This document shows positions 45,956 through 56,914 of a stretch of 64,000 nt of DNA, piece by piece. This stretch comes from Amyelois transitella (lineage: Eukaryota; Arthropoda; Insecta; Lepidoptera; Pyralidae). The DNA lies in assembly GCF_032362555.1 (NCBI RefSeq), contig NC_083518.1, positions 5,220,501 through 5,284,500 on the forward strand, written 5' to 3'. Positions within the stretch are counted from its first letter, which is position 1. Every line of letters starts with the position of its first letter. The notes beneath the pieces are model-generated. The model was not told the DNA's origin and ran no database searches. It was given only the letters and a program-made list of their open reading frames with translations. The position numbers and the translations under genes were made by a program.

Positions 45956-46674
45956 CCTGCCAGCTGCTTCTCGCATAACGTACGTCCGCCCGCGCCGAGT
46001 ATCGCGCGAACACTGCCGAAGAGTGGAATATGGAGCCCGAACCGGAGCCCGAGGCCGATATCACGCGGACGACGGCGGCGGGCCATTCGTAGTGTACGCC
46101 GACCTTCCAACCCCTGGTCAATTTAACTTACATACATACATAATTACATACAATCGCGTCTTTTTCCTTTACGGGGTAGGTAGAGCGAAAGGTCTCGTAA
46201 ACACTGAAATTCAGAATTTCAAGAACAGGATTCAAACCAATATGCAAATTATTTATATCTGTGTGCAGTTTACGGTTCTTTAGGGTGAACCGTTTACCTC
46301 TTTCCCGTAGCTTTCATACTCTATAGGAAAGAGCCTAATGTGTACCGTTACTTCTGCACGCACTAGCATAATAGTAAATGAGTGACATGCAGGCTAAGCC
46401 TAGTACCTATAGGAATGGACTTTTTTCACTTAGTGTTCTACTGAGTCAGACAGTAAGTTTTATATGACATTTCTTTGTGTACCTACCTTATTATAACCAA
46501 AATTTTATATAGGTAATATAATAAAATCTAAGCTATGTTAGGATTCTACAATAATACTAGGCCAATCGCTTGTCGCTAGATAAGCAAGTTTAGAGATACG
46601 CAAATGTAATGCAAGTTCTCGACTGTTGGCTCTGTCAACAACCCTGTAATGGGTGGAGTGGCGATGTGATAAAT
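45956..46674 (-). promoter_or_regulatory. Unc-76 5' leader and upstream region
   Basis: From about 45890 to 46120 the sequence is GC-rich and CpG-rich compared with the AT-rich surroundings, as expected for a promoter and 5' UTR. I see no convincing TATA box. A partial copy of the SINE-like repeat A lies at 46130-46215, and retroelement 3 starts at 46679, so the compact upstream region is flanked by mobile DNA. Open frames on both strands here overlap the leader and appear to be by-products of the high GC. The start site is not placed. Confidence 0.5.
46130..46215 (-). mobile_element. SINE-like repeat A, fragment upstream of Unc-76
   Basis: (CATA)n followed by CGCGTCTTTTTCC and ACGGGGTAGGTAGAG matches the CATA-proximal third of repeat A. 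The remainder is absent. It lies 170-260 bp upstream of the chosen Unc-76 start codon. Confidence 0.6.
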
Positions 46675-46678
46675 GTAT

Positions 46679-46977
46679 TATAAGCTACCCTAGATTTATT
46701 TTTATTGATCCCCACCACCGCCTATAAAAGGAGGCGCTCAGTCGACAGCAGCCCCTTTCGCTGCCCGATTGTCGCCTGGTAAGGTTGTTGGTTGTGGTTG
46801 GCATCAATGAAAGTGAGTCTGTTCCATTTATTATTTTTGATCGATATTTTGGTTGAGTTTTGTTTTGATTATTAACGGTTGTTTTAAAATTGTTTTATAA
46901 ATTAATTTGCTTTGATTTAAATAAGGGTTTATTGTAATTGTCTTTTTTTTAAGTTTAAACCCATTTGGTCGCTAAGA
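46679..46977 (+). repeat. Element 3 5' LTR
   Basis: 299 bp with TATAAAA at 46733-46739. No difference from the 3' LTR seen by eye. The primer-binding site follows directly. Confidence 0.92.
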
Positions 46978-46991
46978 TCAGAAGTGGGATT
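46978..46991 (+). promoter_or_regulatory. Element 3 primer-binding site (tRNA-Leu-like)
   Basis: TCAGAAGTGGGATT immediately after the 5' LTR, identical to elements 1 and 2. Confidence 0.7.
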
Positions 46992-47050
46992 GGCTTTCGC
47001 TCACAATCAGCCTTGCAAACAACTTAAACAACCGTTAATTCCTAACAATT

Positions 47051-49941
47051 ATGCCACGTGATAACCGTTAACAGTCAATTAGCAAAACACCGCCTCGTTC
47101 GGAACTCGAGCATAGTGGTCGTTGCAAAACTCTGCTGTATAGCAGGCACCGTTCACGTTCGCGTTGTGATAGACCGCGTACACAGACCGGTTCCCATTCG
47201 CGTTATGATAGATCGCGTGCGCGCCGTGATAAGTCACGCTCGCGTTCACGTCGTAGATCGTGTTCGCACTCGCGTCCTGTCAGATCGCGTAATGATAGCA
47301 CGCGTTCCCGTCATCGCTCGCGTTCTAAAGACAATCACCATTCACGTGAAAGGTCTAGGTCACGCTCGATTAACTTGCAACGTCGCCGAAGCAAATCACG
47401 TTCCTATCCTCAAGATGACTCTGTTAAAGTGGCGTTAAGCGCGATTATGTCACGACTAAGCGCTATTGAAGGAAATACTGCCAGCGGTCCGCATGTCCCG
47501 TCCTCCATTCGCGGTACTACGCCTCCTTTGGATAAAAGTAACTCATTTACAACACAAGCGCTTGTAGATATGCTAGGCATGTTAACTAAAAACAAGCCCA
47601 CCAATTATTATGTCTCAAATTTTGACCCGGCCATAAATAACTTTGATGTGTGGTGCAATGAGGTGGAAAGGGCTAGGTGTGCGAATCGTTGGGATGATCT
47701 CGAGTGTTTTTCACGTGTAGCCCATTGTTTGAGAGGTGATGCAAAGATCTGGTTGAACGAGTGGACTACCAATGACCGCTCGTGGTCTAATTTTGTTAAG
47801 GAATTTAAGTCCCTGTGTCCACAAAAAAGGAATTACGCGCAAATTCTTTATGAGGTGATAAATTCCACGTCTGATAAATTTAAATCATATGCAGAGTATG
47901 CGCGTTGTTCTTTACTACGGTTACGTGTCGTTAATGGATTAAGCGAAGAACTTATGGTACAAATAGTTATTTACGGGATTGGTGATATCCAAGTACGCGC
48001 CGCAGCTACAAACGCTGACTTGACAACAGAAAATCTAGTCTCATTTTTAGCTACTTATGTTAAACCTACCCGCAAATTTGATAATTATAATTGTGATAAA
48101 CAAACGTTTTCAAATTCACACGCAGCTAAAATGCGACTTCATGATTACTCTAGCAGAAACGAAAACAAGTGTTTTATTTGCGGCCAAACGGGCCATTATA
48201 AAGACAAGTGTTCGAAGAGGCGCGACATTACCGATAAGACCAGTGTAGGTGGTAACTGCCATGGTCAGGGCAGGCCGAGCGTTACATAAGGACTGTTCTT
48301 AATTTAATTCGTATAGAGAGTAACAATAAGAAATCTACATGGTCCGAGGCTTTGTGTAAAATTCAATTAGTCTTAAATGTAACAAAACAAAAAAACAACC
48401 CAGTATTCCGCTTTGTACTTATTAATCGGCACCAACGCGACTACTCCTGTTATACGTGCGCTGATCCGCGACGTTGCCGTCGAAAACTCTAGCCCTAATC
48501 GTGAGGCCATGAGGGAACTCGGTAGAAGCTCCGCTAAAGCATTTTTAGATAAAAACCGGTATGGTCAGGATGCACGAGTAAATAGTTAGAGACACCCACC
48601 CAGAAAGTTCCAGGTTGATAAAGTTTTTGTCCACTGGGAAACTTGACCCTGGTATGAGGGGTCCATACCGTGTCATGAAGGTACTACCCAGTGACCGCTA
48701 TGAGCTGAAACTATTGAGCGGGGTGAGAGGCAAGACTTCTCAGGCTGCTGCTCAATACATGGTACTCTGGAAGGGCGAATGGTGTCCTGAGAGCTGTGCT
48801 GCATTTTTTGAAAGCAAGGTTCTCAATGAGCTTTTAATTTGGTTTCTTTATGTTACAGTAGCACGCATGTGTATACATATGAGTGTGTGCGCAAGTGTGA
48901 GGCGTATATCCGCCTTTCTTGAACAAGCTGCCGGTGAGGCTCTGTTACAAAATACTCCCGAGGCTGCGAGCGCTTTTGGAGTATTGGGCTCTGGCTGACG
49001 CGCACCCATGAATGTGGTACGCGAGTGGCGGGCGCCGTCCTGGTGAACGTGTACGCAGTACGCGTGGCGGGCGCCGTCCTGGTGAACGTGTACGCAGTAC
49101 GCGTGGCGGGCGCCGTCCTGGTGAACGTGTACGCAGTACGCGTGGCGGGCGCCGTCCTGGTGAACGTGTACGCAGTACGCGTGGCGGGCGCCGTCCTGGT
49201 GAACGTGTACGCAGTACGCGTGGCGGGCGCTGTCCTGGTGAACGTGTACGCAGTACGCGTGGCGGGTGCTGTCCCGGCGGGTGCTGTCCCGGTTTACGTG
49301 TTCGATGAACGCGTATCAGCCGCTGTGCTGGCAGCCGCTGTGCTGGAAGTCGTATACACTGTATGCGCATCGGGTGCTGTCCCGGCGGGTGTTGTCCCGG
49401 TTTACGTGTTCGATGAACGCGTATCAGCCGCTGTGCTGGCAGCCGCTGTGCTGGAAGTCGTATACACTGTATGCGCATCGGGTGCTGTCCCGGCGGGTGT
49501 TGTCCCGGTTTACGTGTTCTATGAACGCGTATCAGCCGCTGTGCTGGCAGCCGCTGTGCTGGTTCACGTTATTAGCGTGTGGGGGGAACTTGTACAAGTT
49601 CAAGTATGAGTATGGATGAGACATTTGGTTAGATGAAGTATGCATACTTATGAATGTAAAGGAGTTTTCGTTTTGTCTCGTAAGAGTTATTATGTATGAG
49701 GGCCTTGTATGCGCGATGTATGACAGACTAGGCAATGGTGTACATCGTCATAATCCATTAACATTTGGTTTTTCACATAGATTACGACGACGATGACTCC
49801 AACAGCGCTGGCGAGCCGTCGCTTGCTCCTGCCGATCTCATGAACGCTGTGAGTGATGGCGAACAAGCTTCCGTCGTGCCTGCTTGCGCTGTTACAGAAG
49901 ATTCCTCCAGTGCAGCCGAGGACGGTGCACAGTCAGGATAG
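47051..49941 (+). pseudogene. Element 3 gag-pol remnant (deleted, stops, frameshifts)
   Basis: Starts at the ATG homologous to element 2's start but hits TAA at codon 7 (47069-47071). The Arg/Ser domain, Gag and first CCHC knuckle (CFICGQTGHYKDKC) are then open to about 48256. After GGTGGTAACT the sequence jumps past the second knuckle, protease, RT, RNase H and the first half of integrase, resuming at the GQAERYIRT-equivalent codons near 48273. The integrase tail has a one-base insertion in a poly(A) run (~48390), a TAG near 48587 and small deletions near 48617 and 48630. The donor of the pol intron is GCAAGG instead of GTAAGG (48814). It cannot encode a working polymerase. Confidence 0.9.
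49026..49565 (+). repeat. Expanded minisatellite in element 3 (6 x 39 bp, then 108-bp units)
   Basis: Six near-identical 39-bp units (49026-49259; GGCGGGCGCCGTCCTGGTGA plus 19 bp) are followed by two 108-bp units and a partial third homologous to those in element 2. Both periods are multiples of three, so several frames stay open; one frame gives 13-residue Val/Ala repeats (AGAVLVNVYAVRV) over 49025-49609 and the reverse strand gives Arg/Pro repeats. Confidence 0.9.
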
Positions 49942-49945
49942 GCCG

Positions 49946-50244
49946 TATAAGCTACCCTAGATTTATTTTTATTGATCCCCACCACCGCCTATAAAAGGAG
50001 GCGCTCAGTCGACAGCAGCCCCTTTCGCTGCCCGATTGTCGCCTGGTAAGGTTGTTGGTTGTGGTTGGCATCAATGAAAGTGAGTCTGTTCCATTTATTA
50101 TTTTTGATCGATATTTTGGTTGAGTTTTGTTTTGATTATTAACGGTTGTTTTAAAATTGTTTTATAAATTAATTTGCTTTGATTTAAATAAGGGTTTATT
50201 GTAATTGTCTTTTTTTTAAGTTTAAACCCATTTGGTCGCTAAGA
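49946..50244 (+). repeat. Element 3 3' LTR
   Basis: 299 bp with TATAAAA at 49990-49996, oriented toward the DNAJC4 gene 1.2 kb downstream. Confidence 0.92.
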
Positions 50245-50289
50245 GTATATTTTATGTGAATTTCAACTAGCGTTAGTCTCGGTTGCGTC

Positions 50290-50545
50290 CCAGATCACCT
50301 CTGTAGAGACGAGCCTAGCAAGAGTTGCGTTGCGCATTTAATCCTGATCCAGTATGGGGTAGGTCAGGTTTTTACTCCTCTCTCACCTTTACAATTAGTG
50401 ATACCTTGTATCCAATTTTGAAAAGAAATCTATTCTATTCTATTCTTCAACATTTGGAGGGAACTACGTCCACATGGAACACGTCCAATTGCCTGAATGT
50501 TTCCTCACGATGTTTTCCTTATACAATCGGTTAGGATTCAAACTA
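50290..50545 (+). mobile_element. Repeat D copy downstream of element 3
   Basis: Contains GGTCAGGTTTTTAC, ACACGTCCAATTGCCTGAAT and TTCCTCACGATGTTTTCCTT, a signature seen in many dispersed lepidopteran repeats. Boundaries are approximate and no coding content is seen. Confidence 0.55.
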
Positions 50546-51074
50546 ATTTAGATATTGTAAATTTATACGAAATTTAAACAAAGTCGGTCAATGCGATAAC
50601 GCTGGATAACGCCATTGAAATTATTTTGTGAATAATAGAGTCTAGCTAACGAAAGATGAGACTGGAAAAAGCGGCATATTAAAAAAATCAACATATGGCA
50701 ATTCGTGTTGTAGTCGGAAATATAGTCTTAATACTTGCTATTTATCACAATTCACACGTTCGTACAAATTGTATGCATACAATTTGATACAAACATAATA
50801 ATGTGCAAAAGAAAGTATCAAAATGTCCGCCTCATACTAACCAATGCACTCAGATATTTCACGTAAACTCTCTTGTTTTTTTTTATAGAAAATCACATCT
50901 CTTTCGATTTTTCTCTTATCAAATTTATTAATATATAATTAATAGTAAGAGAACTCTCCGCAAGTCGCTTTTTAGGGTTTTAGACATGATTTCAATAATA
51001 AATCTCACAAACTGCAGAATATTTTTCTGTTTGACAGATCAACAACCTAGGTTTAAGTGTTATTATTAAGTTAT
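50546..51074. other. Spacer, nothing recognisable
   Basis: AT-rich DNA between repeat D and the duplication upstream of DNAJC4. Confidence 0.5.
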
Positions 51075-51342
51075 TATACTTATTATTATTATTAAGTCCA
51101 TGGCCAGACTCTATCTTGCTTTCATCTGAACTTCTGAGATGGCAACACTGTTAAAACATCGTTTACAGATTTTAATGTCAATGTCACCATTCTTTGGCAA
51201 TGTCAAGCTATACTTATTATTATTATTAAGTCCATGGCCAGACTCTATCTTGCTTTCATCTGAACTTCTGAGATGGCAACACTGTTAAAACATCGTTTAC
51301 AGATTTTAATGTCAATGTCACCATTCTTTGGCAATGTCAAGC
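51075..51342. repeat. 134-bp perfect tandem duplication upstream of DNAJC4
   Basis: 51075-51208 and 51209-51342 are identical by eye, each starting TATACTTATTATTATT and ending GGCAATGTCAAGC. It lies 152 bp before the DNAJC4 start codon, in the promoter or 5' UTR. Confidence 0.93.
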
Positions 51343-51493
51343 CATGTAAATTAATCATTGTCAATGTCATTCTACAATCTTTGTCAATTTTCGTTTATTG
51401 TTGGCTAAAAAAATGGAAATTGCCAAATTTTAAGATGTCCTACATTTGTTTTACATATTTCCATTATTTTCAGTCTAAATCGTTATGTATTTC

Positions 51494-53936
51494 ATGAAAC
51501 GTAATCCAGATTTCAAATTTATATGTGCTTTTACAAGATTATACAGGTAGTATTTTAATTTGGATGTGTAATGTAGATTGCTTGTTTATTGACAAATAAA
51601 AATATCAAGTTTGTTTTTGTAACTTTTTCACGATACTACGCAAATTGGTTTCAGTTTTGCCCGTAAAACTCATTACGATGTTCTTAACTTGCGAAAAAAT
51701 TGTTCCGATAAAGAAATTAAAGATGCGTTTATCCAGATGAGCAAAGAAGTAGGTATTCTTTATATTTTTTTATTCTTTGATGACTATGTACGTACATGTA
51801 CTTAATTATAACGTGTGAAGCCCTAATTTTATGTTTTTCATTAGTTATCGGTATATATATCAATGGGGTAGCCTGGAAAAACACCTTTTATACTGTTTCA
51901 TGTACCTACTTTTGTTAAAGTTTTATGTGAAAACCATTCCTTAAATAAATTATTTCTGCTTTCTTTATTCTTCTTATAGACAAATTAATAAGAAGATATT
52001 TGCATCTTGCAATCCAATATTCTGCTTATTTCAGTACCATCCAGATAAAAACAAAGATGTGAAGGCTCAGGAAAAGTTTGTACGTATTGTAGAAGCTTAC
52101 AGTGTGCTGGGGAAGCCATGCAGTCGAGCACAATATGATAGCAATATTATTGCTGCAGATGCCTACTCTGGCCCGTCTCCACAATATACATACAAGAGAT
52201 ACAATAAGTAAGTAAGCAATCAATTCTTATATATTTACTATTTTTTTTTATTTCTTTTCTTATGCAATAAATGCTTTCATTTAATGAACTTTACCATGTT
52301 ATGTTACATAAATGTGTTGATGGAGAGACTGCTAAAGTGAAGGAATAAAAAGCGTTCTGCCTAAGGAAGCATAGCTTCAAATCCCAGCTTACATTAACAT
52401 TATATTATATTTACATTAGTACAGCTTATATTTACATTACTTCAAGTGCTAACCAATACAGCAAGAAAAAACATTGTGAGAAACCATAATCATTTAGGTT
52501 CCCCAAGTTCCAGAGGTCAGCTAGGAGTCACTTTGTGTGAAAGCCTGATTTAACTTATCCAGAATCACAGTCAGAGATGCACATAGCACAGGCTTTTGTC
52601 TGGTATGATTCACTCTGAAATATTTTCTATTCCCTTCTGATCTCAGTCCCCACTAAACGGGGGATCAGAATAGAACAAAAAATTATAACAATAAAATGCA
52701 TCCACTGGGGTATCTGATTTTGGAGATCAGATGTGAATAACTCACCCAGTTTGGGTTGTATTTCCTTTATACCTATAAACAGTCTTACTTCAAGAGTTAA
52801 AAGATTTTTTACTTTACTATGGGCATTTGTGTAAAGTGAAGTGTAGATTCAGAATGGAAATTATTAATACTAGAAAAAAAAATTTAATGTATTTTTCTTT
52901 TTCAGCTATGGTGCAAATCCTCAATACAGTAACTTCTACCAGTCTACGCAGTATAAGAGGGCAGATGAACAAACAAACACAAAATCAAAAACGACTGCGA
53001 GCTCCGCAGCGGTCGGCAAGAAGATACCTAATTATGTTATCATCATGATATGCTGTGGCATCGCTGTTGTGGGTGCAATACTGCAAGCTTTTGTTATTAG
53101 GTAGATATTATTTTTTTTATTTTTAAGTAGGTCCCATGTCTTCTTCGATCGATCTTTGAGTGTGTCACTGTGCTTTGGGTCTGGGGGTTTCTCCTGACAT
53201 TTCTCTTCCCACTTTATCTGGTCAGCAGCATCTTTAGTTTTTAAAACATTGTCAGATGTACAATTTATTGTAGCCTGTGTAGTTCTGTTGTTAAAACTAT
53301 GTATGTTATCAACCTAGTCCGCCACATTAGAACTGTAACCAATCGTAAACATATTTAATGCTGTGGTGAGCAGCCTCAAGAGAGGATTTGCAAAATTTTA
53401 AGAATTTTACTCACTTAACCTCATTAACCTGATGCATCAAGCAATCCATAATGAAAGAAGTATTTTTAAATTATTTTGGTTTTCATACTTTATTTATATA
53501 TTTCAGAGAAATGTACATGATGCATAAAAAACAGACTCTAGAAAAGTCAAAACGCATTGCGGAAGAGCTAGAAAAAGTTCGCAACGCTGCTAAAAGTAAT
53601 AGCAATGAGGTTAGTAGTAAATAAACTTACTCTCTTTTTACTCTATGTTGTACTAAGTGGTGAAGAAACTTCTTTTTTCTTACTCAGTTTTGTAGTAAAT
53701 AAATCCACAATGCTATTTCCATACTCGACAATGAACACGTCAAAGCGTGTCATACTAAGAGGGCAGGTAACATTTAGGGAAATAAAGTACTGATTGCTCA
53801 TAAATAAAGTATTGATGATTAATCATATTTTTATCAGGCCCATACCCGTCTGTTATTAGAGAAGATAGTGGCAGCGGCGAACCCCACGGTGGCCACGGCT
53901 TCCCTCGGACAAGCGCTGGCGGAGGACAAAAAGTGA
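51494..53936 (+). CDS. DNAJC4: DnaJ homologue subfamily C member 4-like (J-domain membrane protein), 6 exons
   Basis: Exons 51494-51546, 51655-51748, 52035-52207, 52906-53100, 53507-53609 and 53838-53936 have GT-AG junctions and agreeing phases: 717 nt, 238 aa. Human DNAJC4 is 241 aa. J domain at ~22-85: helices [26 protein letters not shown], the Hsp70-activating HPD at 51-53, then [13 protein letters not shown]. One membrane helix at ~150-171 ([20 protein letters not shown]), followed by REMYMMHKK and a charged helical tail. The order J domain, aromatic linker (NPQYSNFYQ), membrane helix, basic tail matches DNAJC4. It should tether Hsp70 at a membrane; which membrane is unclear. Exon 1 (18 residues) is the least certain; its ATG is the only one joining in phase to exon 2. 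Confidence 0.9.
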
Positions 53937-53942
53937 TTATCC

Positions 53943-53948
53943 AATAAA
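53943..53948 (+). terminator. DNAJC4 poly(A) signal
   Basis: AATAAA begins 7 nt after the stop codon, implying a very short 3' UTR. Confidence 0.55.
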
Positions 53949-53969
53949 GTAGGATTCCTTTGCTCACAA

Positions 53970-55026
53970 GACACCTTGCTCAATCATTTTCTAGCAAAAA
54001 CCTTTCAATAATACTCATTGTATTTTATCTACTTTACTACATAGAGTTTTAGATTTCAATTTATATTTCAATTGGTCAAACCTCAACCAAACATCAGCAA
54101 CCACCAGATAGTATAGCACAAGAATTCATACAACCAATACTTACGTTGACAAGTCTTATCTTGTCTCTCTTTATATTTTTTCATCAGAGTTAGAGAGAGA
54201 GGGAAGAAAGACATATACTTTACGTTAAAAACTCCGTAGATTACCTAGCAAAGCATTTTGAAATGTGCTGTGTCTCTTACAGCATGATTTGCTTGACCAA
54301 TCTTAAATTTTTAGAAATGAATGGACAATCGGTCGTGCAATTTGCTTTACGTATTCCCCCCACTGCTAGGTTGTGGTACGGGTTCCAAATTTTACAAAGA
54401 AGGCAACCAGGAAAAACGACAGGACGATAATGACTATTGTTATTAGAAAATTTATATATATAAATAACTTAAAATTGATGAATTTCAAGAACATGGCCCC
54501 ATTTATTAAATGTTTTGATTAAGTGTGGTGTCTGATGTAGCATTTTGATGTACAATACAATCAATCGATCCCAAATGAGATGCAGATGGAGGTAGTTCAT
54601 TACGTAGTACAATTTTTTTAATTAAATGTTCAATGAACAAAGTACATTTTGATTAAATATATTTGTTTTCTTTTTTCAAATTATTTGGTAAAAATAATTT
54701 TTATTGACGATATAAGTAATTTATTTTAGATGTATTTAGTGCGAGTTTGTACAGTAGATGTAGTTGGTAACTAAGTATTTTGTAGATAGTAGATTTGAAA
54801 AATAAGAAGGGGTATTTTCACAATTCCTTTCATAGAAAATAGCAACTGCTTTGGATAATTACAAAACTCTCAGTTAAGTCCAAATGTTCGACATGCACAG
54901 AACGCCTAATGGTAATAAGTTCAGTTGTTGCTCATTTCAAGTGCATTAAGATTATCAACAAATAAAAAAAAAATATGTTTTCATACCTGATAACAAGAAA
55001 AAAATATATCGGAAGGTGTTTCTTAG
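53970..55026. other. Intergenic, mostly unassigned
   Basis: AT-rich. Contains a 37-codon plus frame at 54317-54430 discussed in findings. No firm gene. Confidence 0.4.
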
Positions 55027-56759
55027 GCCTCGAAACTTTCATAAAGGTGCAACTGGGAACATGCAAAGGTGAGAGAAGAAATTTCTTGTTATATAGTAAT
55101 GTAAAAAGACCCTGTTGAAATACCTTTGTAGTTAAAGTGTATATATTGTGAAATATGTATTTGTTGTACTTGTAGACAGTAAAACTGTGTGTACATAATA
55201 TGAAGTATATAGTTTTCTATAATTGTTATGGATGAGTTTATTAATAATTTTTTTCAAATGTAGTTTATTTTTTATTTTTTAATACTTATCATTAATAAAA
55301 ACTTTAAATATTATTGGAGTACATTATAGAAATTTTAAAGTAATGCGTATGCCAATGTTTGTAGGGCTTTCAGAAAATACTGTCATACGTACTGTAGATC
55401 GTATTAAACATATAAAACACTTTGTATTAAAAACTACTACAAAGTAGATACTAAAAAGAATTTTTCTAAGATCTTGATGATTGACATTCATCCTCCAACT
55501 GGCTTTACTGCCAGTTACATCCTCACTTCGGGGTATGCCCAACCTAGATTGGGTGAATCAGGTTTTTACACGCAACTTTTGCAGGGGATTGGAATGATCA
55601 AATGAAAAGAGGCAACTGGATGTGTAACCATGAGGTAACACGTCCAGTTGCCTTAGTGTGAAGGTCTTGTAGCGGGAGCGATGATTCGGCTCGACCGCCA
55701 CCAAAGGGAAGATCTTCCGCCAGGCTAGGTATTATGCCTGGGGAATCGCGGCTCCGACGATGTTGGGTCGGAGGTTGTATATATAGCTCCAATCCGTAAA
55801 ATCTTTGAAATCGCGTCTTAGATTCTTCGTTGCTATTGGTTGAGCGCGTCAATTTCTTCGCGATGATTGACAGTAGTTGTTTGATTGGATGTTGTGACGA
55901 GTGGCGTAGAGATGTCGCCACAGTCTCACAAAGTTTTCCCTCACCGTGAGGTTCGGTAAGCACTCAAACTAATGTTCAAAACTCAAGAGTCTTAGGTACA
56001 TAACCGAGGTATAACACCAGCGCCTTCACGTACATTATAGTTACGCATTTTATTCGGGCACTTTTAACTGTTTGACCACTCACGCTCACTTGGTTTTCTA
56101 TCCTACCTCAAAAGGAAAGTAAGGAGCCTTGAAGTCCAAGTGATGAATTATTATTAGTACAGGTCGCCTAGCTGTCAAAAACTCGGGAGATGTAGTTCTA
56201 CCTACTAATAGCTAAAAAATTGGACGCCAACTAAGTAATATTTTTTGCGCCACCACTGGTAACAAGAGGCTATGGTGTTTGTTATATACCTACATGATTA
56301 CTTGACCAATCTTAAATTTTGGATTATTTTCTCTCAATGTTACAGAGAATTTGATGTACAACTAATTTCGGACGTAGATATTGAAGAACCATCTGATTGG
56401 TCTTACAAAGATTTCATACGAGCCCATTTTAAGGTAATATCGTAATACATACATATTTAGCTAGCGCCACGCCCCGGCTTCGCACGGTTAGCATTTATTG
56501 GTAGTACCTTCCTCAGAAAACCCTCTTTCCAACCTTTCAAACAGATAGAAAAAGGGATGGTTGCGAAACCGAGGCGGGTTGCTAGTACTTAATGGTTTTT
56601 TTAGGTGCAATGAAACTTTTCTTTCTACTTATATATTGCGGCAACAGAATAAATTGAAAGGATCTACATTTTTATTAAACACAGACTTCCTCTTTTTGGT
56701 ATTTATTTATATTTTTCTACTTACAGGACTTCATTATAGAGAACAGCGAAGATTCGTAG
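55027..56759 (+). CDS. Unrecognised gene, candidate 3' exons
   Basis: Two exons have strong splice signals: 56346-56433 (acceptor CTCAATGTTACAG, donor AAG|GTAATA) and 56727-56759 (acceptor TTTTTCTACTTACAG, stop TAG). Together they read EFDVQLISDVDIEEPSDW, YKDFIRAHFK, DFIIENSEDS. A possible upstream exon at 55027-55068 (G...AG|GTGAGA) joins in phase and would add PRNFHKGATGNMQ. ATTAAA at 56809-56814 may be the poly(A) signal. The gene would converge on the acetyltransferase gene. I recognise no family. The first exon also fits the phase of DNAJC4 exon 4, so an alternative DNAJC4 tail is another reading. Confidence 0.35.
55495..55690 (+). mobile_element. Repeat D copy with internal hairpin
   Basis: Contains GGTGAATCAGGTTTTTACA and the imperfect inverted pair GGCAACTGGATGTGT / ACACGTCCAGTTGCC at about 55610-55651. 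An open frame on the opposite strand (55963-55598) looks like repeat translation, not a gene. Confidence 0.55.
56460..56595. repeat. Short dispersed-repeat fragment
   Basis: Starts GCGCCACGCCCCGGCTTCGC, a phrase common in insect dispersed repeats. It lies in the intron between the two candidate exons and has no coding content. Confidence 0.4.
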
Positions 56760-56845
56760 CTGAAAGTGGTTGTATAAAAGTCCCATTGTAAATATTGACC
56801 GTCAAAATATTAAAGATGTAAACATTCATATAAGTTTATTACTAT

Positions 56846-56851
56846 TTTATT
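56846..56851 (-). terminator. Acetyltransferase poly(A) signal candidate
   Basis: AATAAA on the minus strand about 65 nt after the stop. Another lies at 56835-56840. Confidence 0.45.
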
Positions 56852-56914
56852 TTTACAATATAAAAAACGTAGGTATATACTAATAATGAGGAATAAGTTG
56901 ATTGATAGACTGAG

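Larger units (their letters stand above)
46679..50244 (+). mobile_element. Element 3: internally deleted relative of element 2 (3.6 kb)
   Basis: Two 299-bp LTRs (46679-46977 and 49946-50244) are flanked by the target duplication GTAT (46675-46678 and 50245-50248). LTR ends TATAAGCT and GCTAAGA are as in element 2, but a block of about 15 bp present in element 2's LTR is missing. Inside are a gag remnant, a deletion spanning protease to mid-integrase, the pol 3' end and the expanded minisatellite. It still has primer-binding site and LTRs, so it inserted as a unit with help from another copy. It points toward DNAJC4 and away from Unc-76. Confidence 0.93.

Noticed and set aside
45830..46283. 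Several overlapping open frames on both strands around 45.8-46.3 kb
   Set aside because: They overlap the Unc-76 first exon and its GC-rich leader; the minus-strand Unc-76 reading has clear homology and the others show none.
49026..49259. CRISPR-like array
   Set aside because: The 39-bp units are head-to-tail without unique spacers and lie in a retrotransposon of an insect genome.
49025..49609. 194-codon frame and its neighbours as independent host genes
   Set aside because: They are translations of the minisatellite inside retroelement 3; low-complexity repeats in a GC-rich array stay open in several frames.
55598..55963. 121-codon minus frame as a gene
   Set aside because: It covers a repeat D copy and its flank, and has no recognisable domain.
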